A stretch of DNA of 64,000 bases from Plantibacter flavus. GTDB taxonomy: Bacteria; Actinomycetota; Actinomycetes; Actinomycetales; Microbacteriaceae. The translations under genes were made by a program, and so were the position numbers. The stretch lies in the NCBI RefSeq assembly GCF_900177615.1, contig NZ_FXAP01000001.1:626825-690824 (forward strand), given 5' to 3'. Shown here piece by piece: positions 28,098 to 36,951 of the stretch. The notes under the pieces were generated by a model. That model ran no database searches, was not told the origin of the DNA, and saw nothing but the letters and a program-made list of their open reading frames with translations. Every line of letters starts with the position of its first letter. Position 1 is the stretch's first letter.

Positions 28098-28134
28098 TCT
28101 CCGCTCGTCCTGCCGCCCAGCGGCACCGAGCCAG

Positions 28135-28166
28135 AACGCCCGCCCCGATCCGTCGGGGCGGGCGTT
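28135..28166. terminator. Bidirectional terminator between ilvC and the fucosidase gene
   Basis: AACGCCCGCCCCGA (28135-28148), TCCG loop, TCGGGGCGGGCGTT (28153-28166): a perfect 14-bp stem between two convergent genes. Confidence 0.8.
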
Positions 28167-28185
28167 CCGTCGTCTGCGGGAGCCC

Positions 28186-29508
28186 TCAGGCGGTCGCTGC
28201 TCCGGTCGTGCCCGGCTCGAGGAAGATCTCGATGACCGGGATCGGGGTGTCGGGTTCACCGATCGGCAGGTGCAGGGTCACCGTGTCGGGACCGAGTCCC
28301 TTCGGTTGGGTGTGCTGGTTCGGCAGATCGTGCTCCGGGCGATGCACCTGGAACGGCACCTCGGAGCCGTCCGACAACAGCTGCGCGTAGCGCACCCGGC
28401 CGCCGAGACCGGGCAGGTGCAGGTGCACGAACGGCCAGGCGAAGACGTGCACGTACAGCCGGTCGCCGCGTTGCGTGTATCGGACGTCGGTCGGACTGCT
28501 GAACTCCGACGGTCCGCATCCTCGGATCGCGCGCTCGTGGAGCGCGAACCAGTCGGCGAGGACCTCGAGTCGTTCGATCGCGCGAGGATCGATCGTCCCG
28601 CGCGCGGTCGGTCCGATGTTCAGCAGCATGTTGCCGTTCTTCGAGACCGAATCGATGAGCATCCGCAGGAGCAGCTCCGGCGACTTGTAGTCGAGGTTGT
28701 CGCGGTCGTACCCCCAGCTGCCGTTCAGGGTCTGGCAGGCCTCCCACCGGAGGGGGTGGCCGTCGGGACCGACCGGTGTCACCACGGGCTGGTACTGCTC
28801 CGGGGTGGTGACGTCGCCCGGGAGTTCGAGGCGGTCGTTGATGAGGATCTCCGGCTGCAGCCCGCGGATCATCTCGACGAGTTCCTCGGAGCCCCAGTCG
28901 GCGGCGCCCTTCCCCGGCAGACCTTCGATGCCCTGCGAGTAGCTGAAGTCGAAGAAGAGGTAGTCGATCGGGCCGTAGCCGGTGAGCAGCTCGCGCACCT
29001 GGCCGTGCAGGTAGTCCCGGTAGCGGGACCAGTCCCGGTCGGCGTTCGCTGCGAGCGCCTCGGGGTCGTCGCGTCGCGGGTGGATGCCGTCGACCGTGAA
29101 GTCGGGGTGATGCCAGTCGATGAGCGAGTGGTAGAAGCCGATTCGGAGCCCCTCGGCGCGGAAGGCCTCCACGAACTCCGCCACGAGGTCACGGCCGGCG
29201 GGCGTGTGCATGGACGTGAAGTCGGTGAGCGCCGAGTCCCACAGGCAGAACCCGTCGTGGTGCTTCGTCGTGAGGACCGCGTACCGGAAGCCGGCCGCCT
29301 TGGCCTGCTTGGCCCAGGCGCGGGGGTCGAACCGGTCGGGGTCGAAGTGCTCGCGGTAGCGCTCGTAGTGTTCGGCCGAGAGGTGTTCCCGCGTCTGCAC
29401 CCACTCATGGCGTGCTGGGAGGGCGTAGAGGCCCCAGTGCAGGAACAATCCGAATCTCGCCTCGTTGAACCAGGCGGTGTCGGGTCGGGGGATGGTGGTC
29501 TCGGTCAC
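28186..29508 (-). CDS. Cytoplasmic alpha-L-fucosidase (GH29)
   Basis: 440 residues from the GTG at 29508. The GH29 barrel is clear: RFGLFLHWGLYALP, YAVLTTKHHDGFCLWDS and the region YLFFDFSYSQG, where D187 is the expected nucleophile; LQPEILINDRL and a GD.TTPEQY stretch follow. A C-terminal beta domain (about 330-430) completes the protein. There is no signal peptide or membrane segment, so it should act inside the cell on imported fucosides. Many GH29 enzymes have G where this one has F after the nucleophile. It is the last gene of a bottom-strand set with the oxidoreductase and the kinase. An exported variant is excluded by the N-terminus. Confidence 0.88.
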   Translation of the reverse strand: MTETTIPRPDTAWFNEARFGLFLHWGLYALPARHEWVQTREHLSAEHYERYREHFDPDRFDPRAWAKQAKAAGFRYAVLTTKHHDGFCLWDSALTDFTSMHTPAGRDLVAEFVEAFRAEGLRIGFYHSLIDWHHPDFTVDGIHPRRDDPEALAANADRDWSRYRDYLHGQVRELLTGYGPIDYLFFDFSYSQGIEGLPGKGAADWGSEELVEMIRGLQPEILINDRLELPGDVTTPEQYQPVVTPVGPDGHPLRWEACQTLNGSWGYDRDNLDYKSPELLLRMLIDSVSKNGNMLLNIGPTARGTIDPRAIERLEVLADWFALHERAIRGCGPSEFSSPTDVRYTQRGDRLYVHVFAWPFVHLHLPGLGGRVRYAQLLSDGSEVPFQVHRPEHDLPNQHTQPKGLGPDTVTLHLPIGEPDTPIPVIEIFLEPGTTGAATA

Positions 29509-29632
29509 GGCGGCCCTTCGATCGTCGAGTGGGTTCACGGCGGTGCGGGGGCAGGCTAACACGAAAGGTCGGATGTCTGCTGTCCGGTGGGCCGGCGTGG
29601 TCAGGACGTCGGACCGGCTGCGCGTCGACGGT

Positions 29633-30634
29633 TCAGGCGTCGTGCGGTTCGACGACCTGCACGGGCACGCCGGTGTCCAGCGATGTCTTCGCCGCCAACG
29701 CGACCGTCAGGGCCGCGAGGGCACTCCGGCCGGTCACTCGGAACGGTTGGACGTCTCGCTCCACGCAGTCGAGGAAGGAGGCCATCTGTCGTCGGTAGGG
29801 ATCGGTCTCGTCGAGGTCGTAGGGGCCGTGCGCGGCGGCCGACCCGAGCGCGTCGACCGAGAGCGGCGGTGTGTGGGTCGGGGATCCGCCGACGAATCGG
29901 TGGGCGAGGAGCCCGGTGCTGCCGAGCACCTCGATGGCCGAGCTGAATCCGAAGGCCGGCGGGAGCTCCATGGAGGTGAGGACGCGCCCGATCCCGCCGT
30001 CGGCGTAGTCGACCGTCGTCTCGATCGGGCGACCGGTACCGGTGCGTCGTGCTGACACGGATCGCGGCTGACCGAGGAGCTGGTTCAGCTGGTCGAAGTC
30101 GTGGATCGCGAAGTCGACGAGGGGGCCGCCGGAGCGTCGCTCGTCCTGCCACCACGGTGACGGGGCGGCGGGGGAGCTCAGCCGTTCGGCCGTGACGGCG
30201 AGGGGTGTGCCGACAGCCTCGTCCCGCACCGCGTCGTCGATCGCCTCGTACCCGCCGAAGAACCTGACGACATGCGCGACCATGAACGTCCGGCTGGACT
30301 CGTCGGCGGTGCGCAGGATCGTGTGGGCGTCGGCGAGCGTCAGGGCGATCGGTTTCTCCAGCAGGACGTGCTTGCCGGCACGGAGCGCCCTGACGGCGAG
30401 ATCCCGATGGGTGTCGGTCGGCGTGCAGATGACGACGATCCCCACGGAGGCATCCCGGAGCACCTCGTCGACCGAGGTGGTGAGTCGTGCGGCCGGCGCC
30501 TCCGGCATGGCTCTCGGCGACCGGGCCGAGCACAGGTAGGCGATCCTGTCCGCTGCACCGAGTCCGGCGAGCGCGCGGACGTGTGCCAGCCCCATGGCAC
30601 CGGTGCCGATGACGGCGATCCGGTCCGCCGTCAC
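29633..30634 (-). CDS. Gfo/Idh/MocA-family NAD(P)-dependent sugar oxidoreductase
   Basis: 333 residues. An N-terminal Rossmann domain (IAVIGTGAMGLAHVRAL at 6-22) is followed by the family's EKPIALTLADA (about 96-106) and a C-terminal alpha/beta domain (about 125-325) with DFAIHDFDQL near 175. Members oxidise or reduce cyclic sugars, inositols or sugar derivatives. Its start overlaps the end of the kinase gene, so the two are coupled. Within this island a fucose- or amino-sugar dehydrogenase role is plausible, but the substrate cannot be read from sequence. A 124-base gap precedes the fucosidase. Confidence 0.85.
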   Translation of the reverse strand: MTADRIAVIGTGAMGLAHVRALAGLGAADRIAYLCSARSPRAMPEAPAARLTTSVDEVLRDASVGIVVICTPTDTHRDLAVRALRAGKHVLLEKPIALTLADAHTILRTADESSRTFMVAHVVRFFGGYEAIDDAVRDEAVGTPLAVTAERLSSPAAPSPWWQDERRSGGPLVDFAIHDFDQLNQLLGQPRSVSARRTGTGRPIETTVDYADGGIGRVLTSMELPPAFGFSSAIEVLGSTGLLAHRFVGGSPTHTPPLSVDALGSAAAHGPYDLDETDPYRRQMASFLDCVERDVQPFRVTGRSALAALTVALAAKTSLDTGVPVQVVEPHDA

Positions 30635-31656
30635 CGCGTCGCCCCAGCAGCCAGGTCCTCGCGCAAGCGGCTGAGGGTCGCGTCGTCGACGTCCCCGCCC
30701 AGCATCCTGATGCCCAGGGCGGCGGCTCCGACGAGGCCGTCGGCGACCGGGACGAGTCTGGCCCCGGCGGCAGCCGATGTCAGGCGCTCCGCGGCTGAGG
30801 GGACGGACGGGAGGAGTCCGTCGACGAGCACACTGCCGCCGACGACGAGGGTGCTCTCTCCGTGGTCGGAATCCGGAGCCAGCACCCGTTCCACGAGGAC
30901 CGCCAAGCGGTCGACGGCAGCGTCGAGGATGGACCGCGCGACGTCGTCGTCCGCGGCTTGGAAGGCGAGCGGCGCCAGGCGGGCGATGGCGATGGGGGGA
31001 CCGTCGTTCACCGACCGGATGAGTGTGTCGAGTACCGGGGACCGGCGGTGGTCCGCGTCACCGGGTGAAGACGGGTCCGGAGTGAACCCGACCGCCTGGG
31101 AGAGCAGCGGGGTGAGCCCCGTGCGGGGTCCGATGCCGTCGAGGTCGGCGGCGACCGCGCGGATCACGCGTCGGGCGATCCAGAACCCGGAGCCGCCGTC
31201 ACCGAGGAGCCAGCCGGCGCCGCCGACCTCCCGGACGACGAGACGGTCCCTGATCCGTCCCGCGACGCTCCCGGTCCCCGCGACGAGCACGACGCCGTCC
31301 GGCGACGCCGAGCCGGAGCCGTACATGCCGAGCAGATCCGGCTCGATCACGACCGGTCCGAGTCCGAGCGGTACGAGGTGCGCGTCCAATGCGCGGCGGT
31401 AGGCGTCGGACACCTGCCCCGCCTGCGTGATCACCACGGGCGACCCGGACGGGAGGGGCGGTATGGACGAGGTCGTCCTGGCCTGGTCGAGGGCTGCACG
31501 AGCCGCGAGCGCGATCTGCGTGGCAGCGCTGTCCACGCCGGACGACGTCGGATTCCCGCCGCCCGCGCGCCCGGAACCGAGGCGACGTCCGGAGGCGTCA
31601 ACGAGCACCGCGCGGGACGAGGTGCCGCCGGCGTCGACCGCCAGAGTTGTTTTCAT
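30631..31656 (-). CDS. N-acetylglucosamine-kinase-like protein (BadF/BadG family)
   Basis: 341 residues from an ATG at 31656 (another ATG directly before it). ASKHA-fold ATPase: phosphate-1 motif LAVDAGGTSSRAVLVD, phosphate-2 block VVLVAGTGSVAG (about 120), and the GGAGWLLGDGGSGFWIAR stretch (about 142-159) typical of GlcNAc kinases of this family. These phosphorylate N-acetylglucosamine or a related amino sugar after uptake. It is divergent from the MurR/RpiR regulator gene, and ends overlapping the oxidoreductase. A glucosamine or N-acetylmuramic acid substrate is also possible. Confidence 0.83.
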   Translation of the reverse strand: MKTTLAVDAGGTSSRAVLVDASGRRLGSGRAGGGNPTSSGVDSAATQIALAARAALDQARTTSSIPPLPSGSPVVITQAGQVSDAYRRALDAHLVPLGLGPVVIEPDLLGMYGSGSASPDGVVLVAGTGSVAGRIRDRLVVREVGGAGWLLGDGGSGFWIARRVIRAVAADLDGIGPRTGLTPLLSQAVGFTPDPSSPGDADHRRSPVLDTLIRSVNDGPPIAIARLAPLAFQAADDDVARSILDAAVDRLAVLVERVLAPDSDHGESTLVVGGSVLVDGLLPSVPSAAERLTSAAAGARLVPVADGLVGAAALGIRMLGGDVDDATLSRLREDLAAGATR

Positions 31657-31678
31657 CATCGTCATCATCTCGAAACAT

Positions 31679-31708
31679 GTTGCCGTGGGCCACAACGTAC
31701 TGTAAGAA
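31679..31708. promoter_or_regulatory. Divergent promoter and candidate operator between kinase and MurR/RpiR genes
   Basis: On the top strand TTGCCG (31680-31685) and TAAGAA (31703-31708) are 17 bases apart, a good sigma-70-type promoter for the regulator. An imperfect palindrome GTTG-N10-CAAC (31679-31696), with an inner GTGGGCCAC, covers the -35 box and is a candidate operator for the regulator itself. The palindrome is weak evidence. Confidence 0.4.
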
Positions 31709-31749
31709 TCAGTTTCGCGTCACTCCAACGAAGGAGAAAAGGAATTTCC

Positions 31750-32697
31750 ATGACTGTTTCCATCCGCACCGACCCACCGGTCGAGCACGCCACCGGCGTG
31801 ACCAACCGGATTCGGTCGCGGATGCCGGAGATGTCCGGGGTCATGCTGCGTATCGCGGACTACCTGTTGGAGAACCCCGACGCGCCCCTCACCCTCACGA
31901 TCGGTGAGCTCGCAGCCGATTCGGGCGTCTCAGCGGCGACCATCACCCGCTTCTGCCGGATCATCGGATACACCGGCTACGCGCCGTTCCGGGTCGACCT
32001 CGCCAAGGACTTCGGTCGCAGCACCGCACGCGACTCCTGGCAGACCGACATCGGCCGGGCGTTCGGCCCCGACGACTCGGCTCCGGACGTCCTGAGCACG
32101 CTGCTCAACGCGCACACCCGGACGCTGCGCGAGACCGCCGACGTGATCGACCTCGAGGTCATGCTCGAGATCGCCGCAGCCATCGCGCGCAGTCGGAACG
32201 TCGACATCTACGGTGTCGGCGGCAGCGCGATGCTCGCCGACGAGATGCAGGCCAGGCTGTACCGGATCGGCATCAGCACGCACGCCTGGTCGGAGGTCCA
32301 CGCGGGCCTCACCAGCGCGGCGATCCAGGGACCGGACTCCGTCGCCCTGGGGATCAGCAACACCGGGCGCACCGAGGAGACCATCCAGATGCTCCGCCAG
32401 GCGGGTCGCGCTGGCGCGCTCACCGTGGCGATCAGCAACAACCCGGACTCCCCGCTCGTCGCCGCGTCGACGCTGGCCATCATCACCTCGGCCCACGAAC
32501 GATTCCTGCAGCCCGACGACCTCTCCGCCAAGCACGGTCAGCTGTTCGTCCTGGATCTGTTGTACCTGTTCGTCGCGCAGCAGAACTTCGAGCGCACGAC
32601 CAAGCGCCTCGCGGCCTCCGCCCTCGCGGTCGCCCCGCACCGCCGACCGACCAAGGCCGGAGCCCTGTCCGAGACCGCCTCGCCCGTGGGCGTCTGA
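31750..32697 (+). CDS. MurR/RpiR-family transcriptional regulator
   Basis: 315 residues from the ATG at 31750, with AAGGAG 13 bases upstream. Residues about 20-100 form the RpiR helix-turn-helix (GELAADSGVSAATITRFCRIIGYTGYAPFRVDLA), and about 135-260 a SIS domain that binds a phosphosugar effector (YGVGGSAMLADEMQARLYRIG, GISNTGRTEETIQ). Such regulators usually control genes for the sugar they sense, here probably an amino-sugar phosphate. Its stop lies 10 bases before the SIS-protein gene, so it appears to head the operon with the transporter. Confidence 0.9.
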   Translation: MTVSIRTDPPVEHATGVTNRIRSRMPEMSGVMLRIADYLLENPDAPLTLTIGELAADSGVSAATITRFCRIIGYTGYAPFRVDLAKDFGRSTARDSWQTDIGRAFGPDDSAPDVLSTLLNAHTRTLRETADVIDLEVMLEIAAAIARSRNVDIYGVGGSAMLADEMQARLYRIGISTHAWSEVHAGLTSAAIQGPDSVALGISNTGRTEETIQMLRQAGRAGALTVAISNNPDSPLVAASTLAIITSAHERFLQPDDLSAKHGQLFVLDLLYLFVAQQNFERTTKRLAASALAVAPHRRPTKAGALSETASPVGV

Positions 32698-32707
32698 GAG
32701 GAACCGA

Positions 32708-33487
32708 ATGAGCACCACATCCACCAGCACCTGGACCGATCACGTCGATCGCTACACCGACGAGGTCACCTCGCGTCTCGCGGACATCACCCAGGCGGCA
32801 CGGTCCGGCGAACTCGATCCGGCGATCGACCTGCTGGTCGCGGCCCTCGAGCGCGGAGCGGTCATCCAGGCGTTCGGCACCGGCCACTCGGAGGCGTTCG
32901 CAATGGAGATCGCCGGCCGCGCCGGTGGACTGATCCCGACGAACAAGATCGCCCTGCGGGACGTCGTCCTCCGCGGCGAACGGTCCGTCGACGACCTCGG
33001 TGGTGCCGCGCTGGAGCGCAGCGGCGACGTCGCGGCGGAGCTCTTCGCGATCTCACCGGTGGGGGAGGGCGACGTGTTCATCATCGCGTCGAACTCCGGC
33101 GTCAACGGGTCGATCGTGGGACTCGCCCTGATCGCCAAGGAGCACGGCCACCCCGTCATCGCCGTGACCTCGCTCGAGCACACCTCGCGCGTCGAGCCGA
33201 AGCACCCGAGTGGGCTGCGGCTCTCCGAGGTGGCCGACGTGGTGCTCGACAACCGTGCTCCGTTCGGCGACGCGACCATCGAGGTCCAGGACGGTGTCCC
33301 GGTCGGCGCGGTGTCCTCGATCACGGCGGCCTACCTCGCGCAGCTCCTCACCATCGGCGTCGCGGCGAGGATCGCGGCGACCGGCGAGACCCCACCGCTC
33401 TACATCTCGGCCAACATCCCGGGCGGCGACGAGCACAACAGTGTGCTCGAGGACCGCTACCGAGGCCGGATCAGACGTGACGCCTGA
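32708..33487 (+). CDS. SIS-domain sugar-phosphate-binding protein
   Basis: 259 residues. A single SIS domain is clear: VIQAFGTGHSEAFAMEIAGRAGGLIP and IIASNSGVNGSIVGLALIAKEHGHPVIAVTS with GTGHSE and SNSGxNGS as the phosphosugar loops. It resembles the group once called UPF0309. Related proteins are isomerases or etherases, but the deaminase (NagB) signature is absent. In this island it could isomerise or hold GlcNAc-6-phosphate or a similar phosphosugar. It is followed after 95 bases by the substrate-binding protein gene. Confidence 0.83.
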   Translation: MSTTSTSTWTDHVDRYTDEVTSRLADITQAARSGELDPAIDLLVAALERGAVIQAFGTGHSEAFAMEIAGRAGGLIPTNKIALRDVVLRGERSVDDLGGAALERSGDVAAELFAISPVGEGDVFIIASNSGVNGSIVGLALIAKEHGHPVIAVTSLEHTSRVEPKHPSGLRLSEVADVVLDNRAPFGDATIEVQDGVPVGAVSSITAAYLAQLLTIGVAARIAATGETPPLYISANIPGGDEHNSVLEDRYRGRIRRDA

Positions 33488-33500
33488 ACCCGAGGCGTCG

Positions 33501-33550
33501 CACCACCCGCACCACACACCCGACACCACCACCCCGACAGCACCACACCC
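33501..33550 (+). promoter_or_regulatory. C/A-rich, T-free leader tract, possible Rho-utilisation site
   Basis: This 50-base stretch in the leader of the solute-binding-protein gene contains 31 C, 15 A, 4 G and no T on the coding strand. C-rich, G-poor and unstructured RNA is the known binding preference of Rho, so it could be a Rho-utilisation site between the SIS gene and the transporter. A chance composition run is also possible. Confidence 0.35.
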
Positions 33551-33582
33551 GGGCAACACTCGAATCACTGGAAGGTAGACCG

Positions 33583-34989
33583 ATGGACAAGCAGCCAGCA
33601 ACGCTCCAACGCCGCGATTTCCTGCGAGGAGCACTCGCGACCGCGATCCTCCTCCCGCTGGGCGGGACGCTCGCGTCCTGTGTCGGCGGCGGAGGCGGGG
33701 CCACCACCACCGGCGGACCGGTCTCGGCCGACAACCCGTTCGGCATGGCCGCCAACTCGACGGTCGACGCCGTCATCTTCAAGGGCGGGTACGGCATCGA
33801 GTACACCGAGTTCGCCGGGAAGCTCGTCGAGAAGCAGCAGGCGGGCTCGACCGTCAAGGTCACGGCCGCGACGAACATCGCGCAGACCCTCCAGCCGCGG
33901 TTCGTCGCCGGCAACCCGCCGGACGTCATCGACAACAGCGGCGCCGGCCTCATCGGCATCAACACCATCCGCGAGCAGCTCGCCGACCTGACGGACGTCA
34001 TCGAAGCGAAGAACTACGAGGGCAAGGTCATCAAGGACACCCTCTACCCGGGTGTCGTCGAGCCGGGCACCTTCGACGGCAAGTTCGTCCAGCTGAACTA
34101 CGTGCTGACGGTCTACGCGGTCTGGTACTCGGCGGCGCTCTTCGAGGCGAACGGCTGGACGCCCCCGAAGACCTGGGCCGAGGCACTCGACCTCGGTGCG
34201 AAGGCCAAGGCGCAGGGCAAGTATCTGTTCGGCTGGGGTACCGAGGCGGCCACCTACTACCTGACGATGGCGATCGCGTCCGCGATCAAGGAGGGTGGCG
34301 ACGAGGTCCGTCTGGCGCTCGAGAACCTCGAGGCGGACTGCTGGTCGAAGCCGGCCGTCCAGGACGTGCTCAAGGGTCTCAAGGCGATCATCGACGCCGG
34401 GTACGTCAAGCCCGGTGGCGCCGGAACGCAGTTCACGGCTGCGCAGGCGCAGTGGAGCAACTCGGAGGACTTCATCCTCTACCCCTCGGGTGGCTGGATC
34501 GAGAACGAGATGAAGACCCAGACGAAGGACGGCTTCAAGATGACCGGCGCGCCCGAGCCGACGGTCTCCGCCGACTCCGCCCTGCCGTACTCGGCGCTCC
34601 ACAGCACCGCGGGTGAAGGGTTCATCGTCCCGTCGCAGGGCAAGAACGTCGGCGGTGGCAAGGAGTTCCTGCGGGCCATGTTGTCGAACGACGCCGCGGT
34701 GAACTTCGCCAAGACGACCTTCTCGTCGACGATCGTCAAGGACACGATCCCCGAGGACGGCTTCGGTTCGACGGCGCTCGTGTCCCAGGTGAAGATGTTG
34801 AACGACGCGGGCACCGACGTGTTCTCGTGGAGCTTCATCGACCTGTACGGACTCAACACGGACCTCCTCGTCCTCTGGAACACGTTCCTGCAGGGCGGTT
34901 CCGACGTCGCCACGCTCACCAAGGGCATGCAGGACATCTCCGACAAGGTCCGTAACGACGACTCCGTGGACAAGGTCACCGTCAAATGA
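33583..34989 (+). CDS. ngcE: GlcNAc/chitobiose ABC transporter substrate-binding lipoprotein, NgcE-like
   Basis: 468 residues. The N-terminus has a twin-arginine signal (QRRDFLRG) and a lipobox ending in LASC near residue 30, so it should be a Tat-exported lipoprotein. The mature part is a type 2 solute-binding fold with VIFKGGYGIEYTEFAGKLVEKQQ, a start typical of the NgcE (N-acetylglucosamine/diacetylchitobiose) branch. It binds saccharide outside the membrane and feeds NgcF and NgcG. The permease gene overlaps its stop (ATGA). Substrate assignment to GlcNAc-containing saccharides is by family resemblance. Confidence 0.82.
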   Translation: MDKQPATLQRRDFLRGALATAILLPLGGTLASCVGGGGGATTTGGPVSADNPFGMAANSTVDAVIFKGGYGIEYTEFAGKLVEKQQAGSTVKVTAATNIAQTLQPRFVAGNPPDVIDNSGAGLIGINTIREQLADLTDVIEAKNYEGKVIKDTLYPGVVEPGTFDGKFVQLNYVLTVYAVWYSAALFEANGWTPPKTWAEALDLGAKAKAQGKYLFGWGTEAATYYLTMAIASAIKEGGDEVRLALENLEADCWSKPAVQDVLKGLKAIIDAGYVKPGGAGTQFTAAQAQWSNSEDFILYPSGGWIENEMKTQTKDGFKMTGAPEPTVSADSALPYSALHSTAGEGFIVPSQGKNVGGGKEFLRAMLSNDAAVNFAKTTFSSTIVKDTIPEDGFGSTALVSQVKMLNDAGTDVFSWSFIDLYGLNTDLLVLWNTFLQGGSDVATLTKGMQDISDKVRNDDSVDKVTVK

Positions 34990-35990
34990 CGGCGGTCGGC
35001 ACGCCGATCGGGAAGGTGGGAGGGGCTACCCCTCCCGCCGCCCGGCGGTTGCGCCGCCGGGACTTCACGTTCGACCGGGTCTCGTTCTTCCTGGTCTTCC
35101 TGATCGTGCCGGTGGTGGGGTACGTCGTCTTCGTGGTCTCGCCGTTCGCGCAGGCGGCGTACTACTCGTTGACGAACTGGTCCGGGTTCTCCCCGGGCAT
35201 GGACTTCGTCGGGTTCTCGAACTACACGAAGCTCTTCCAGGACCAGACCTTCCTCCAGTCCATGGGCAACAGCGTCGCGCTCGCGATCGTCCTGCCGCTC
35301 GTGACCCTCGGGATCGCGTTCCTCTTCGCCTCCCTCATCACGATCGGCGGGCCGAGCAACGGTCCGATCCGCGGCCTCCGCAACTCGAGCGTGTACCGCG
35401 TGATCACCTTCTTCCCGTATGTCGTGCCGGCCATCGTCATCGGCCTCATCTGGAAGCAGATCTACGACCCGTCGTCCGGTCTGCTGAACGGCTTCCTGAC
35501 CGGTATCGGGCTCGACCAGTTCACCTCCTTCGCCTGGCTCGGTTCGCCGGACACGGCGATGATCGCGACCATGTTCGTCATCGTCTGGGGACTCATCGGG
35601 TTCTACACGGTGCTCTTCATCGCGGCGATCAAGGGCGTGCCGGCCGAGGTGTACGAGGCGGCACGGATCGACGGCGCGGGTCGCCTGCGGACCGCGCTCA
35701 CGATCACGATCCCGCTGATCCGCGACAACATCCAGACGGCGTACATCTACATGGGCATCCTCGCCCTCGACGCGTTCGTGTACATGGCCGCGTTGAATCC
35801 CGGCGGCGGCCCGTCCAACACGACGCTCGTGATGTCGCAGCAGCTGTTCACGACGGCGTTCACCAAGGGCCAGTTCGGCTACGCCTGCGCCATGGGGGTC
35901 GTGCTCGCGCTCGTCACCCTGATGTTCGCGGGCGTCGTCTTCCTGGTCAGCCGACTCACCGGCGGCAACGATGAAGGGGTGGCGGAATGA
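34986..35990 (+). CDS. ngcF: Sugar ABC transporter permease, NgcF-like
   Basis: 334 residues. Six membrane helices follow a basic, mostly cytoplasmic N-terminus; the loop YEAARIDGAGRLRTALTITIPLI (EAA motif, about residues 222-244) couples to the ATPase. The pattern fits the MalF-like permease of carbohydrate importers. It overlaps both ngcE and ngcG by four bases. No ATP-binding gene is present in the cluster. Confidence 0.88.
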   Translation: MTAVGTPIGKVGGATPPAARRLRRRDFTFDRVSFFLVFLIVPVVGYVVFVVSPFAQAAYYSLTNWSGFSPGMDFVGFSNYTKLFQDQTFLQSMGNSVALAIVLPLVTLGIAFLFASLITIGGPSNGPIRGLRNSSVYRVITFFPYVVPAIVIGLIWKQIYDPSSGLLNGFLTGIGLDQFTSFAWLGSPDTAMIATMFVIVWGLIGFYTVLFIAAIKGVPAEVYEAARIDGAGRLRTALTITIPLIRDNIQTAYIYMGILALDAFVYMAALNPGGGPSNTTLVMSQQLFTTAFTKGQFGYACAMGVVLALVTLMFAGVVFLVSRLTGGNDEGVAE

Positions 35991-36898
35991 CCGTCCAGAC
36001 CACGGCGACGACCGCGAACCCGGCGGTCGTCGGAACCGGCACGCGCACACCGGCCAGCCGCAAGCCGACCACGGGCGACCGCGTCGTCGGGACGGCATCG
36101 CACACGGTGCTCATCATCTGGTCGATCGTGGTCGTCGTCCCGTTGCTCTGGACGGTCATGTCGTCGTTCAAGACGAGCTCCGAGATCTTCGCCTCGCCGT
36201 TCTCGCTGCCATCGAAGTGGAGCTTCGACAACTACGTGAACGCGTGGACGACGGCCGGGATCGGGAGCTTCTTCCTGAACTCGATCGTGGTGGTGTTCGG
36301 CGCCCTCATCGTGACCATGCTGTTCGGCTCGATGTGTGCGTACGTGCTGGCGCGGTTCCGCTTCTTCGGGAGCCGGGCGATCTACTACCTGATGCTCGCT
36401 GGCCTCACGTTCCCCGTGTTCCTCGCGATCGTGCCGTTGTTCTTCGTGCTGCAGAGCCTCGGGTTGCTCAACTCGCTCCCGGGACTCATCCTCACGTACG
36501 CGGCGTTCGCCTTCCCGTTCACGGTGTTCTTCCTGTTCTCGTTCTTCAAGTCGCTGCCGGTCTCCATCGCGGAGGCGGCCGCGATCGACGGAGCAGGGGA
36601 GTGGCGGACCTTCTTCCAGGTGATGCTGCCCATGGCGAGGCCGGGGCTCGCGACCGTCGCGATCCTCAACTTCGTGGGGCTGTGGAACCAGTTCCTCCTG
36701 CCGGTGGCACTCAACTCGAACCCGCAGAACTACGTATTGACGCAGGGGATGGCGTCGTTCGCCGCCCAGGCCGGGTACTCGGTGGACTTCGGTGCGCTCT
36801 TCGCAGCGTCCGTGATCACCGTGGTCCCCGTGCTCATCGTGTACCTGATCTTCCAGCGCCAGCTGCAGGGTTCGGTGTCGCAGGGCACGGACAAGTAG
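35987..36898 (+). CDS. ngcG: Sugar ABC transporter permease, NgcG-like
   Basis: 303 residues. About six membrane helices with the MalG-type EAA loop AEAAAIDGAGEWRTFFQVMLPMARPG (about 195-220). It pairs with NgcF to form the membrane channel. The N-terminal 35 residues are polar and Thr/Ala-rich. The stop lies 53 bases before the CutC gene. As with NgcF, an ATPase of the shared MsiK type encoded elsewhere would be needed. Confidence 0.88.
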   Translation: MTVQTTATTANPAVVGTGTRTPASRKPTTGDRVVGTASHTVLIIWSIVVVVPLLWTVMSSFKTSSEIFASPFSLPSKWSFDNYVNAWTTAGIGSFFLNSIVVVFGALIVTMLFGSMCAYVLARFRFFGSRAIYYLMLAGLTFPVFLAIVPLFFVLQSLGLLNSLPGLILTYAAFAFPFTVFFLFSFFKSLPVSIAEAAAIDGAGEWRTFFQVMLPMARPGLATVAILNFVGLWNQFLLPVALNSNPQNYVLTQGMASFAAQAGYSVDFGALFAASVITVVPVLIVYLIFQRQLQGSVSQGTDK

Positions 36899-36938
36899 CG
36901 CAGCGGCGTGCGCGTCCTCGGCCCGAGCGGATCACTGG

Positions 36939-36944
36939 AACAAT
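36939..36944 (+). promoter_or_regulatory. -10-like box before the CutC gene
   Basis: AACAAT ends 7 nt before the ATG at 36952 and overlaps the alternative ATG at 36943, which argues for the downstream start. It suggests an extra, leaderless transcript for this gene. Confidence 0.35.
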
Positions 36945-36951
36945 GGGTCCA

